A DNA stretch of 64,000 nucleotides from Streptomyces sp. P9-A2 (GTDB lineage: Bacteria; Actinomycetota; Actinomycetes; Streptomycetales; Streptomycetaceae), in assembly GCF_036634175.1 (NCBI RefSeq), contig NZ_JAZIFX010000001.1:6386001-6450000 (forward strand). The letters are read 5' to 3'. Position numbers and translations under genes: made by a program. Every line of letters starts with the position of its first letter. Position 1 is the stretch's first letter. The notes beneath the pieces were generated by a model that was not told the DNA's origin, made no database searches, and worked only from the letters and a program-made list of their open reading frames with translations. Shown piece by piece: positions 1-7,529 of this stretch.

Positions 1-339
1 GACGACGTGGCCACCGGTCTCGGCCACAGACCCGGCCGGGTCAGGGCCGTCGCGGTCGCCGCCGTGGCCCTGCTGGTCGGCGGTGCCACCGCCCTGGCCG
101 GCCCCGTCGCCTTCGTCGGACTCGTCGTCCCGTTCGCCGCACGCGCCCTGGTCGGCCCTGACCTGCGCCGGTTGCTGGCCGTCTCCGTCCTCCTCGGCCC
201 CGCCACCGTGCTCACCGCCGATGTCGTCTCCCGGCTCGTGGCCCGCCCCTACGAGATGCCCCTCGGCGTCATGACCGCGCTGCTCGGCGCGCCCGTCCTG
301 GTCGCCGTCGTCCGATCCCACAGGTTGCCCTCGCTGTGA
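1..339 (+). CDS. FecCD-type iron-siderophore ABC permease, C-terminal part (5' truncated by window)
   Basis: The reading frame is open from base 1 and ends with TGA at 337-339; the true start lies left of the window. The visible 112 residues are the hydrophobic C-terminal part of a FecCD-family (BtuC-like) permease, with a glycine/alanine-rich helix, a GLVVPFAARALVGPDLRR segment and the closing MPLGVMTALLGAPV motif that ends these permeases. It would form half of the membrane channel of an importer for ferric siderophores or a related chelate. The next permease starts inside its stop codon (GTGA overlap), so the two are translationally coupled. The substrate cannot be told from this fragment. 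Confidence 0.9.
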   Translation, partial: DDVATGLGHRPGRVRAVAVAAVALLVGGATALAGPVAFVGLVVPFAARALVGPDLRRLLAVSVLLGPATVLTADVVSRLVARPYEMPLGVMTALLGAPVLVAVVRSHRLPSL

Positions 340-1445
340 CAACGCACCTCGCCCCGCCCGGACCGGCGACCGAGACCAAGCCCCCGGCACCCGTCCGCCG
401 CCCACCGCTCACCGTCCCCGGGACCTGGCGCCTGGCCGCCGGCCCCTACGCCGTCCTGATACCGCGCAAGCCGCTGCTGGGCACCGCCGCCGCCCTGGTC
501 GTGCTGATCGCCGCGAGCGCGGTGCACCTCGCCGTCGGCGAGATCCTCGTCCACCCGCTGGACGCGCTGCGCGCCCTGTTCGGCGACGGCACCCCCCGCG
601 ACCTGCTGGTCGTCGAACGCCTGCGGCTGCCCCGCCTCCAGGCCGGCCTCGCCGTCGGCGCCGCCCTCGGCGCGGCCGGCTGCCTGATGCAGACCCTCGC
701 CCAGAACCGGCTGGCCACCCCCGACACCGTCGGCCTCAACGACGGCGCCGCCGCCTTCGCCGTCGCCTCCGTCACCGGACTCACCACCAGCCTCCTGCCC
801 AGCGGCGCCGCCCTGACCGGCGCCGCCACCGCCGCCGCCCTCACCCTCGCCCTCAGCGGCGGAGCCGGACGCGGAGGCTACCGCTTCCTCGTCGTGGGCC
901 TCGGCGTCGGCGCCGTCTTCGGCGCCGTCACCAGCCTCGTCCTCGCCCGCTCGGCCGCCGACGCGGCCAACGCCGCCTACGGCTGGACCGTCGGCACCCT
1001 CAACAGCCGCGACCAGGACGCCGTGGCCCTGCTCGCCCTCGCCCTGCTCGTCGTCCTGCCGCTCGCCATGGTCCTCGGCCGCAGACTGCTCCTGCTGCGC
1101 CTGTCCGACTCCGTCGCCTCCGGTCTCGGCGTCCGGATCAAGGGCCTGCGCCTGGCCGTCATCGCCCTCGCCGTCGTCCTCGGCGGCCTCGCCGTCGCCG
1201 TCGCCGGACCGCTCGGCATGATCGCCCTCGCCGCTCCCGAGGCCGCCCGCCGCATCGCCGGGCCCCGTTCCGTCCCCGTCCTGCTCTCCGCCCTCGCCGG
1301 GGCGCTCTTCACCCTCCTCGCCGACCTGCTGGGCCGCACCGTGCTGGCCCCGCTGGAGATCCCCGTCGGCCTCGTCACCGCCGTCGTCGGCGGCCCGTAC
1401 CTGCTCTGGCTGCTGCTCACCACCCGTACCAGGAGGTCCCTGTGA
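336..1445 (+). CDS. FecCD-type iron-siderophore ABC transporter permease
   Basis: A 369-residue FecCD/BtuC-family permease with about nine or ten hydrophobic helices after a proline-rich cytosolic N-terminus of about 45 residues. Family landmarks are GEILVHPLDALRALFG near the front, RLPRLQAGLAVGAALGAAGC (entry helix), and the closing LEIPVGLVTAVVGGPYLLWLL. It starts at GTG 336, overlapping the previous stop, and its own stop overlaps the GTG of the ATPase gene. The two permeases would form a heterodimeric channel driven by the downstream ATPase for uptake of a ferric siderophore. The binding protein is not in the window. The family is clear; the cargo is inferred. Confidence 0.93.
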   Translation: MTTHLAPPGPATETKPPAPVRRPPLTVPGTWRLAAGPYAVLIPRKPLLGTAAALVVLIAASAVHLAVGEILVHPLDALRALFGDGTPRDLLVVERLRLPRLQAGLAVGAALGAAGCLMQTLAQNRLATPDTVGLNDGAAAFAVASVTGLTTSLLPSGAALTGAATAAALTLALSGGAGRGGYRFLVVGLGVGAVFGAVTSLVLARSAADAANAAYGWTVGTLNSRDQDAVALLALALLVVLPLAMVLGRRLLLLRLSDSVASGLGVRIKGLRLAVIALAVVLGGLAVAVAGPLGMIALAAPEAARRIAGPRSVPVLLSALAGALFTLLADLLGRTVLAPLEIPVGLVTAVVGGPYLLWLLLTTRTRRSL

Positions 1446-1493
1446 GCTGGGACCGGGAGCTGTCCGCGAATCCGTACCAGGAGGCCCCTGTGA
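1425..1493 (+). repeat. Duplicated ribosome-binding-site/start unit before the siderophore ATPase
   Basis: A 21-bp block (cgtaccaggaggtccctgtg plus a) occurs at 1425-1445 and again, with one substitution, at 1473-1493, exactly 48 bp (16 codons) later. Each copy holds an AGGAGG Shine-Dalgarno and a GTG at the same spacing. The two GTG codons (1442 and 1490) are in frame, so translation could start at either and give products that differ by 16 residues. Confidence 0.8.
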
Positions 1494-2305
1494 ACCCGGC
1501 CGAGACCGACAGCCGTCTGCGCACGCGGGACCTGCGCCTGGCCCACGGCTCCAGGGTCGTCGTCGACGGCCTCGACCTCGCGCTGCCCGAACGCCGGGTC
1601 ACCGTCATCGTCGGCCCCAACGGCTGCGGCAAGTCGACCCTCCTCGGCGGGCTCGCCCGGACCCTGCCCGCGCGCGGCGGCGCCGTCCTCCTCGACGGCC
1701 GCGAACTCACCAGGATCCCCACCCGGGAGATCGCCCGCAGCATCGGCATGCTCCCTCAGTCCGCGATCGCCCCCGACGGCCTCACCGTCCGCGACCTCGT
1801 CCGCTACGGCCGCCAGCCCCACCAGGGCCTGCTGCGCCAGTGGTCCGCCGACGACGCCCGCGCCGTCGAGGAGGCGCTCACCGCCGCCGACCTGCACGAC
1901 CTCGCCGACCGCCCGCTCGAGACCCTCTCCGGCGGGCAGCGCCAGCGCGCCTGGATCGCCATGGCCGTCGCCCAGGAGACCCCGATCCTCCTCCTCGACG
2001 AACCCACCTCGGCCCTCGACATGGGCCACGCCCTCGAAGTGCTCGAACTGGTCCGCTCACTGGCCGACCAGGGCCGCACCCCGGTCCTGGTCCTCCACGA
2101 CCTGACCACCGCCTGCCGCTACGCCGACCACATGATCGCCCTCAAGGACGGCGCGATCGTCGCCCAGGGCCCGCCGTCCACCATCGTTTCCCCCGACCTG
2201 GTCCGGGAGCTCTACGGCGTCGAGAGCGCCATCCTCACCGACCCGCTCCACGGCACCCCGGTGATCTGCCCCCTACGCGTCACGCCCTCCGGGGCAGCCG
2301 CCTGA
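1442..2305 (+). CDS. Iron-siderophore ABC transporter ATP-binding protein (FecE/FhuC type)
   Basis: A 287-residue ABC ATPase that powers the two FecCD permeases. From the 1442 start: Walker A GPNGCGKST at 58-66, signature LSGGQRQR near 160, Walker B LLLLDEPTSALD and the H-loop VLHDLTTA. Order and spacing match FecE/FhuC/BtuD-type importers. The GTG at 1442 overlaps the permease stop; an equally good GTG at 1490 has a copy of the same ribosome-binding site, and the 16 extra residues are not part of the ABC fold, so the shorter form may be the main product. It is the last gene of the operon and converges on modC. Confidence 0.93.
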   Translation: MSWDRELSANPYQEAPVNPAETDSRLRTRDLRLAHGSRVVVDGLDLALPERRVTVIVGPNGCGKSTLLGGLARTLPARGGAVLLDGRELTRIPTREIARSIGMLPQSAIAPDGLTVRDLVRYGRQPHQGLLRQWSADDARAVEEALTAADLHDLADRPLETLSGGQRQRAWIAMAVAQETPILLLDEPTSALDMGHALEVLELVRSLADQGRTPVLVLHDLTTACRYADHMIALKDGAIVAQGPPSTIVSPDLVRELYGVESAILTDPLHGTPVICPLRVTPSGAAA

Positions 2306-2471
2306 ACACACCCCGGACATCCGTGGGACGCGTCGACGAGCCCTGTGCGCCGGGTCCTCGACGCGCCCGCCCGCATCGACGGCACGGCGGGGCCGTCGCC
2401 CTCGATGGGTGCCCCGGGGCGGGACCTCCACCTGCGTCGCCGCGTGATTCCGGGGGTGGCCGGGCCCGCCG

Positions 2472-3587
2472 TCAGACCGGATAGGCGTGGGTCTGGGCCG
2501 CCTTGACCGTGGCCCAGACGTCCGCGCCCGGGTGGAGGCCGAGTTCGGCGGCGGCGACCGTGGTGAGGTCGGCGGCCAGGGGGAGTTCGCCGGTGAGGGC
2601 GACGCGGATCTGGTCGCCGTGGGTCTCCATCCCGGCGACCTCGCAGTGCCAGAGGTTGCGGGCGCTGGAGCCGGTGGGGCGGTCGCGGTGGAGGGTCACG
2701 GCGCCGGGCGGGAACGCGACGAAGACCTGACCGGTGAGATCCTCGGTGGTGGTGAGTGCCGGGCCGCCGTCCAGCCGTACGGTGTGGCCCTCGGCCCGGC
2801 CGGTGTAGAGGTTCAGGCCGACGAGCTGCGCGATGTAGTCGGTGCGCGGGTGGCGGGCGATGTCCTGGGGCGTTCCCTCCTGGACGACCCTGCCGTGCTC
2901 CACGACCACCAGACGGTCGGCCAGCACCATCGCGTCGAGCGGGTCGTGCGTGACCAGGACGGCGACGGCCTCGAACGCGGCGAGATGGCGGCGGAGTTGG
3001 GCGCGTACGTCCAGGCGGGTGCGCGCGTCCAGGGCGGCGAGGGGCTCGTCGAGGAGGAGCAGCCGGGGGCTGGTGGCCAGGGCACGGGCGAGGGCCACGC
3101 GCTGCGCCTGGCCGCCGGAGAGACGGCGGGGCTTGGCGCCGGCGTGGTCCGCCAGGCCCATGCGGTCCAGCCACGCGGCGGCCGTCGCCCGTGCCTCCGT
3201 CTTCGTGGCGCTTTGGCAGCGGGGGCCGAAGGCCACGTTGTCCAGCGCCGTGAGGTGCGGGAAGAGGAGGTAGTCCTGGAAGACGACGCCCACGGGGCGG
3301 GACTCGGGCGGCACACGGTGCAACTCGGTTCCGTCCAGGTGGAGATGGCCCGTGGTGAGGGGTGTGAGGCCGGCCAGGGCGCGCAGCGCCGTGCTCTTGC
3401 CGGCGCCGTTCGGGCCGAGCAGGGCGACGACCTCGCCCGGCGCCGCGGTGAGCGCGATGTCCAGGCGGAAGGTGCCGCGGTCGACGACCAGGTGGGCGTC
3501 GAGGCCCTCGGGTTCGGGGACGCCGGGTTCGGGGGCGTCGGTGTCGTCACGGGGGAGGTCGTGCCCGGGCTTGCCGGTGTGGGTCAT
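2472..3587 (-). CDS. modC: Molybdate ABC transporter ATP-binding protein
   Basis: A 371-residue importer ATPase. Walker A GPNGAGKST is at 58-66, the signature LSGGQAQR follows, then Walker B LLLLDEPLAALD and the H-loop VTHDPLDAM. The last 80 or so residues form a TOBE-like domain, as in ModC and related anion importers, where it can sense the oxyanion. The ATG at 3587 overlaps the modB stop (ATGA), which fixes the start. An unusual acidic, proline-rich stretch of about 28 residues precedes the ABC domain. With modB and modA it forms a complete high-affinity molybdate uptake operon. Tungstate or sulfate transport is less likely given the compact A-B-C order. Confidence 0.9.
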   Translation of the reverse strand: MTHTGKPGHDLPRDDTDAPEPGVPEPEGLDAHLVVDRGTFRLDIALTAAPGEVVALLGPNGAGKSTALRALAGLTPLTTGHLHLDGTELHRVPPESRPVGVVFQDYLLFPHLTALDNVAFGPRCQSATKTEARATAAAWLDRMGLADHAGAKPRRLSGGQAQRVALARALATSPRLLLLDEPLAALDARTRLDVRAQLRRHLAAFEAVAVLVTHDPLDAMVLADRLVVVEHGRVVQEGTPQDIARHPRTDYIAQLVGLNLYTGRAEGHTVRLDGGPALTTTEDLTGQVFVAFPPGAVTLHRDRPTGSSARNLWHCEVAGMETHGDQIRVALTGELPLAADLTTVAAAELGLHPGADVWATVKAAQTHAYPV

Positions 3588-4456
3588 GACGCGGTCATCC
3601 AGCGGTCGCGCAGGCCGGCCAGCACCGCGATCGAGACGGCGAGCAGGACCACGCTGAGCGCGATGGCGGCCTCCGGGTCGCTCTGCAGGGCGAGGTAGAC
3701 GGCGAGGGGCATGGTCTGGGTCCGGCCGGGAAAATTGCCGGCGAAGGTGATCGTCGCCCCGAACTCGCCCAGCGCCCGCGCCCAGGCCAGCACGGCGCCG
3801 GCGGCGATGCCGGGCGCGATCAGCGGCAGCGTGACCCGGCGGAACGCGGTGAAGCGCGACGCGCCCAGTGTGGCCGCGGCCTCCTCGTAACGGCGGTCGG
3901 CGGCACGCAGCGTGCCCTCGACACTGATGACCAGGAACGGCATCGCCACGAACGCCTCCGCGACCACGACCCCCGCCGTGGTGAACGGCAGGCTGATGCC
4001 GAACCAGGCGTCCAGCCACTGCCCGACGACGCCGTTGCGGCCCAGCGCCATGAGCAGGGCGACACCGCCCACCACCGGCGGCAGGACCAGGGGGAGGGTC
4101 ACCAGCGCACGGACCAGTCCCCGGCCGGGGAATTCCGTACGGGCCAGCAGCCAGGCCAGCGGTACGCCGAGGACCAGACTCACCACCGTCGCCGCGGTGG
4201 CGCACACCAGGGAGAGCCGCAGGGCCTGCCACACGGCGGGGCTGGTCAGCTGCTCGGGCATGCTCTGCCACGGGGCCCGGGCCAGCAGCGCGAGCAGCGG
4301 CACCAGCAGGAACGCCAGTGCGAGGAGCGCGGGGAGCAGCAGGGGCAGCGGCACGCCCTGCCCGCCGCCCGCCCTCATACGGCGCCGCGGACCGGTGCCC
4401 CTACGGGTCCCCTTATGGATCCCTTTACGGGTGCCGGAGGTGTCCGCCGGGGTCAC
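3584..4456 (-). CDS. modB: Molybdate ABC transporter permease
   Basis: A 290-residue inner-membrane permease of the ModB/CysT type. A basic N-terminus of about 34 residues precedes the first helix (PLPLLLPALLALAFLLVPLL). The EAA motif that docks the ATPase reads EEAAATLGASRFTAFRRVTL, followed by LPLIAPGIAAGAVLAWARALGEFGATI, a very typical ModB signature. The GTG start at 4456 overlaps the modA stop (GTGA) and the stop overlaps the modC ATG. It moves molybdate across the membrane from ModA. Family and role are secure. Confidence 0.93.
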   Translation of the reverse strand: MTPADTSGTRKGIHKGTRRGTGPRRRMRAGGGQGVPLPLLLPALLALAFLLVPLLALLARAPWQSMPEQLTSPAVWQALRLSLVCATAATVVSLVLGVPLAWLLARTEFPGRGLVRALVTLPLVLPPVVGGVALLMALGRNGVVGQWLDAWFGISLPFTTAGVVVAEAFVAMPFLVISVEGTLRAADRRYEEAAATLGASRFTAFRRVTLPLIAPGIAAGAVLAWARALGEFGATITFAGNFPGRTQTMPLAVYLALQSDPEAAIALSVVLLAVSIAVLAGLRDRWMTAS

Positions 4457-5277
4457 GGCGTCAGGAACCCGGCGTCCGCCAGCACCCGCCGGCCCTCGTC
4501 GGACCGCACGTAGGCGACGAACGCCTCGGCCGCCACGGCGTTCGGGGCGTCCTTGAGCAGGGCGATGGGGTAGTCGTTGACGGCCTCGGCGGCCTCGGGG
4601 AAGTCCACGCCCTCCACCTTGTCACCCGCCGCGTGCACGTCGGTCTTGTACACGAGGGCGGCGTCGGCCTCCTTCAGCCGGACCTTCGTCAGGGCGCTCT
4701 TGACGTCCTGCTCGTACGACACCGGGGTGAGCTTCAGACCGGAGGCGTCCAGCGCTGTCTGCGCGGCGGCCCCGCACGGCACCTCCTTGTCGCACAGGAC
4801 GACCTTCAGTTCCGGTTCGGTCAGGTCCTTCAGTGAGGAGATACCCTCCGGGTTGCCCGGCAGGGTGGCGATCTCCAGCCGGTTGCGGACGAAGGTGGCC
4901 GGGGTGCCGGCGGCGTCCCCCGCGTCCGTGACGATCTTCATCGTCTTGGGGCTGGCGGAGGCGAAGACGTCGGCGGGGGCGCCGCTGGTGATACCGGCGG
5001 CGAGGCTGTCGCTGCCGCCGAAGTTGAACGTGACCTCGGTGCCCGGGTTCGCCTTCTCGAACCGCTCGCCCAGCGTCGTGAAGCTCTCAGTGAGGGAGGC
5101 CGCGGCGAACACGGTCACCGTGCCGGACAGCTTGCCCGAGGCGGAGCCGGACCCGGAGCCGACCTCGTCCCCGTCCCCGGACGACGAGCAGGCCGTCGCG
5201 GCCCCCAGAACCAGCAGCACGGCAGCACCGGCACCGGCCGACCGGGGCAGGCGGGTCAGGGGTGCGGGGCGGGTCAT
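4453..5277 (-). CDS. modA: Molybdate-binding lipoprotein
   Basis: A 274-residue periplasmic-type binding protein of the ModA family. The start at 5277 gives a lipoprotein signal: basic MTRPAPLTRLPRS, a hydrophobic core, and lipobox ATACSSSG. A Ser/Gly/Asp linker follows, then the mature start GTVTVFAAASLTESF, the ModA fingerprint whose serine contacts the anion, and FNFGGSDSLAAGI and APADVFASAS further on. It is anchored outside the membrane and delivers molybdate to ModBC, supplying molybdenum-cofactor enzymes. An in-frame start 35 codons upstream is possible, but its extension is not signal-like. Confidence 0.94.
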   Translation of the reverse strand: MTRPAPLTRLPRSAGAGAAVLLVLGAATACSSSGDGDEVGSGSGSASGKLSGTVTVFAAASLTESFTTLGERFEKANPGTEVTFNFGGSDSLAAGITSGAPADVFASASPKTMKIVTDAGDAAGTPATFVRNRLEIATLPGNPEGISSLKDLTEPELKVVLCDKEVPCGAAAQTALDASGLKLTPVSYEQDVKSALTKVRLKEADAALVYKTDVHAAGDKVEGVDFPEAAEAVNDYPIALLKDAPNAVAAEAFVAYVRSDEGRRVLADAGFLTP

Positions 5278-5363
5278 CACGGGGCTTCTCCCTCGGCCTA
5301 CTGCTGTTCGCGGACCGTTCCAACAGGAACGCACGCGCTGATAATAATGCCGCAGATGCGGGC

Positions 5364-5374
5364 TGAGAATCTCA
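5364..5374. promoter_or_regulatory. Small palindrome upstream of modA (weak operator candidate)
   Basis: TGAGA-A-TCTCA is an 11-bp inverted repeat in an unusually A/T-rich patch (about 5335-5390) about 90 bp ahead of the modA start. It does not match a ModE box that I know. It is listed because the A/T-rich patch probably carries the mod promoter. Confidence 0.2.
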
Positions 5375-5479
5375 TTTAACATCGCATCAGCTGTACACAG
5401 GTCGCGTGAAGCTCGCAGGTGCGTTTATGTTCAGCCGTCGCTCGCGATGCCTGAGACGCGAAAAGTGATAGCTCCACCT

Positions 5480-5499
5480 ATGATAGGTGCACCTATCAT
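5480..5499. promoter_or_regulatory. 20-bp perfect palindrome, probable operator of the ATPase gene
   Basis: ATGATAGGTGCACCTATCAT is a perfect palindrome ending 20 bp before the ATG at 5520. Its half-site TAGGTG/CACCTA occurs a third time just upstream (CACCTA at 5475-5480, forming CACCTA-tga-TAGGTG). The arrangement suggests a dimeric regulator with cooperative half-sites; the regulator is unknown. Confidence 0.6.
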
Positions 5500-5519
5500 T
5501 CCTGTAGAGGTGGTTCCCG

Positions 5520-6986
5520 ATGCTCAAACCGGCGCGGCTGTTCGGACGGGACGTGGAATGGCGGGAACTGGGGGAGTTCGCTTCATCGGAGCGGCAGGGT
5601 GCGTCACTGGGGCTCGTGTACGGGCGGCGGCGGCAAGGGAAGACGCTGATGCTCGAGCTGCTGGCCAGGGAGAGAGCCGGCTTCCTGTTCGCCGCGACAC
5701 AGCAGAGCGAGACGCAGAACCTGGCGGATCTGGGTGCCGCGTACGCGTCGTTCCACGGGCTGCGGCGACCGGTGGTGTTCGGCCACTGGCGGGAGGCCCT
5801 CGACGAGTTGCTGCGCATCGGCGAGGACCGGGCCGTGCCCGTGGTGATCGACGAGTTTCCGTACCTGGTTTCGGCGACTCCCGCGCTGCCCTCGTACCTG
5901 CAACAGGTGCTGAGTCCGCTGAGCCATGCCAAGGAGCACACCCGTACCCGGCTGATTCTCTGCGGCAGCGCGCTGACCACCATGGCGCAGCTGCTCGGCG
6001 GGGGTGCCCCGCTTCGAGGACGAGCGAGCATGGAGCTTGTGGTGCGTCCCTTCCGGTTCCGGGAGGCAGCCGACTTCTGGGGTGTGGCGGAGGATCCCGA
6101 AGTGGCCTTCAAGCTGCACGCGCTCATCGGCGGTACGCCCGCGTACAAGGAGATGTCCGGAGGAGCGGGGCCGGACGGTCCGGCGGACGTCGACCGGTGG
6201 GTGGCCCGTCGGCTGCTGAATCCGGCCTCGGCCATGTTCCGTGAGGGAGGACTGCTGCTGCGCGAGGAGCCCTCGATCGCGGACCCGACCTCGTACGCGG
6301 CGGTCCTGGCGGCGGTGAGCGCAGGTCATCACCGCAGGTCGGAGATCGCCGGCGCCCTGGGGCGGCCGAGCGGCTCGCTGGCGCACCTGCTCTCCGGACT
6401 CCAGGACATCGGTCTGCTGGAGCAGGGCGAGGACGCCATAAGGGACAAGCGCAGTGTCTTCCGGGTGGCTGAACCGATGGTGCGGCTGCACCAGTTGCTG
6501 ATCCAGCGGCATGAGCCGGAGCTGGTGGTCGGCCGGGCCGACCAGGTGTGGCAGGAGAACGCGGACACCGTCGCCGGCAAGATCTACGGACCGCACTTCG
6601 AAGAACTGGCCCGCCAGTGGTGCTTCGAGCACGCTGGGCCCGAGACCCTCGGAGGGCGGCCGAACTGGGTGCGGCCCACCGAGATCGCCTGCCGGGAACA
6701 CCGCCGTGGCCATGAACTGGATGTCGTCGTGGGGGAGTCGCCGGCGTTCGGAACGGACCGGATCACCGCGATCGGTGAGGCGAAGGGCACCCTCACCCCC
6801 GTCGGGCTGCCGCATTTGGAGCGTCTGGAGCACCTGCGAGGGCTCCTGCCCAGTGCCCGGGTCGGCGTTCTGCCCAAGCTTCTGCTCTTCGCCCGTTCCG
6901 GCTTCACCGGTGATCTCCGGCGGGAGGCGGACCGGCGCAGTGACGTCGAACTGGTCGACCTGCACCGCATGTACCGCGGGGATTGA
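5520..6986 (+). CDS. ATPase_2/DUF234-type P-loop ATPase
   Basis: A 488-residue protein of the archaeal-type ATPase family (ATPase_2 plus DUF234). Walker A GRRRQGKT is at 35-42 and Walker B VVIDEFPYLV near 105-114, with FRFREAADFW and a winged-helix-like stretch (HRRSEIAGALGRPSGSLAHL) in the middle. The C-terminus holds ELDVVVGE...ITAIGEAKG, which resembles the E/D...xExK core of PD-(D/E)XK nucleases described for DUF234. A good AGAGGTGG ribosome-binding site (5506-5513) supports the start. It has no operon partner and sits behind a strong palindrome. The family is clear; the cellular role is unknown, and defence or mobile-element roles are only guesses. Confidence 0.85.
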   Translation: MLKPARLFGRDVEWRELGEFASSERQGASLGLVYGRRRQGKTLMLELLARERAGFLFAATQQSETQNLADLGAAYASFHGLRRPVVFGHWREALDELLRIGEDRAVPVVIDEFPYLVSATPALPSYLQQVLSPLSHAKEHTRTRLILCGSALTTMAQLLGGGAPLRGRASMELVVRPFRFREAADFWGVAEDPEVAFKLHALIGGTPAYKEMSGGAGPDGPADVDRWVARRLLNPASAMFREGGLLLREEPSIADPTSYAAVLAAVSAGHHRRSEIAGALGRPSGSLAHLLSGLQDIGLLEQGEDAIRDKRSVFRVAEPMVRLHQLLIQRHEPELVVGRADQVWQENADTVAGKIYGPHFEELARQWCFEHAGPETLGGRPNWVRPTEIACREHRRGHELDVVVGESPAFGTDRITAIGEAKGTLTPVGLPHLERLEHLRGLLPSARVGVLPKLLLFARSGFTGDLRREADRRSDVELVDLHRMYRGD

Positions 6987-7529
6987 CCAACTCCCTCCGC
7001 CTGGGCTTCGGATGAGCGTGAACGGCCGCTGGTGTATGAGATACGAAAGAGCACACCCATGGTGTCCGGAGCCTTGCCAGGCCGACGGAGGTCGCCCTAT
7101 TCTCGCGGTGAGAAAGCGCTTTCCCCCGGTTGTCGATTCGGACCCAGTGGAGTGAAGTCGCCGCGTCGACAGGTGACTTCACGCAGGAGCCGCCACGGGT
7201 CCGGCGAGGGAGAACGGTCGCGGTGATCCCGCGGCCGACCCGGCCGGCATGCCGACCGGGAGAGGGGACGGCGCCCGTGACACCAGCACCGCTCACAGCA
7301 CCCGCAGCAGGGCAGGATCAGGGCGCCCGCAGGGCGCGATCACAGTACGGCCGCGTACGCAGTGCTCGGCCGAGCACGGCCGAGCGCGGCCGCATCCGTC
7401 CGGAGGGATGTCCGCCGGATTCGACCGCACTCTATATGACATGCCCATGCCGTTACGGTCGGCCATCGCGGCTGCCCTGACCCATGCCACCTGTCCCCGG
7501 CACGTGCAGACGAACAGGGAGAGACTCGG
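6987..7529. other. 543-bp intergenic region before the pectate lyase
   Basis: No convincing gene is seen here. It contains a LacI-type palindrome (7112-7123), a 16-bp perfect palindrome GTGCTCGGCCGAGCAC at 7362-7377 of unknown role, and an A/T-rich TATATGAC at about 7433-7440 that could be the -10 region of the pectate lyase promoter. The gene's ribosome-binding site is the gggagag stretch just before 7530. Confidence 0.5.
7112..7123. promoter_or_regulatory. LacI-family-like operator upstream of pectate lyase
   Basis: GAAAGCGCTTTC is a perfect 12-bp palindrome centred on CG. This shape is typical of LacI/CebR-family operators that control carbohydrate-degrading enzymes in Streptomyces. It lies about 400 bp before the pectate lyase start, so it could control that gene or an unannotated upstream transcript. 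No LacI gene is in the window. Confidence 0.4.

Noticed and set aside
2487..3698. A 403-residue plus-strand frame opposite modC
   Set aside because: It is the antisense shadow of modC and modB, with no domain and Gly/Glu/Arg-rich composition.
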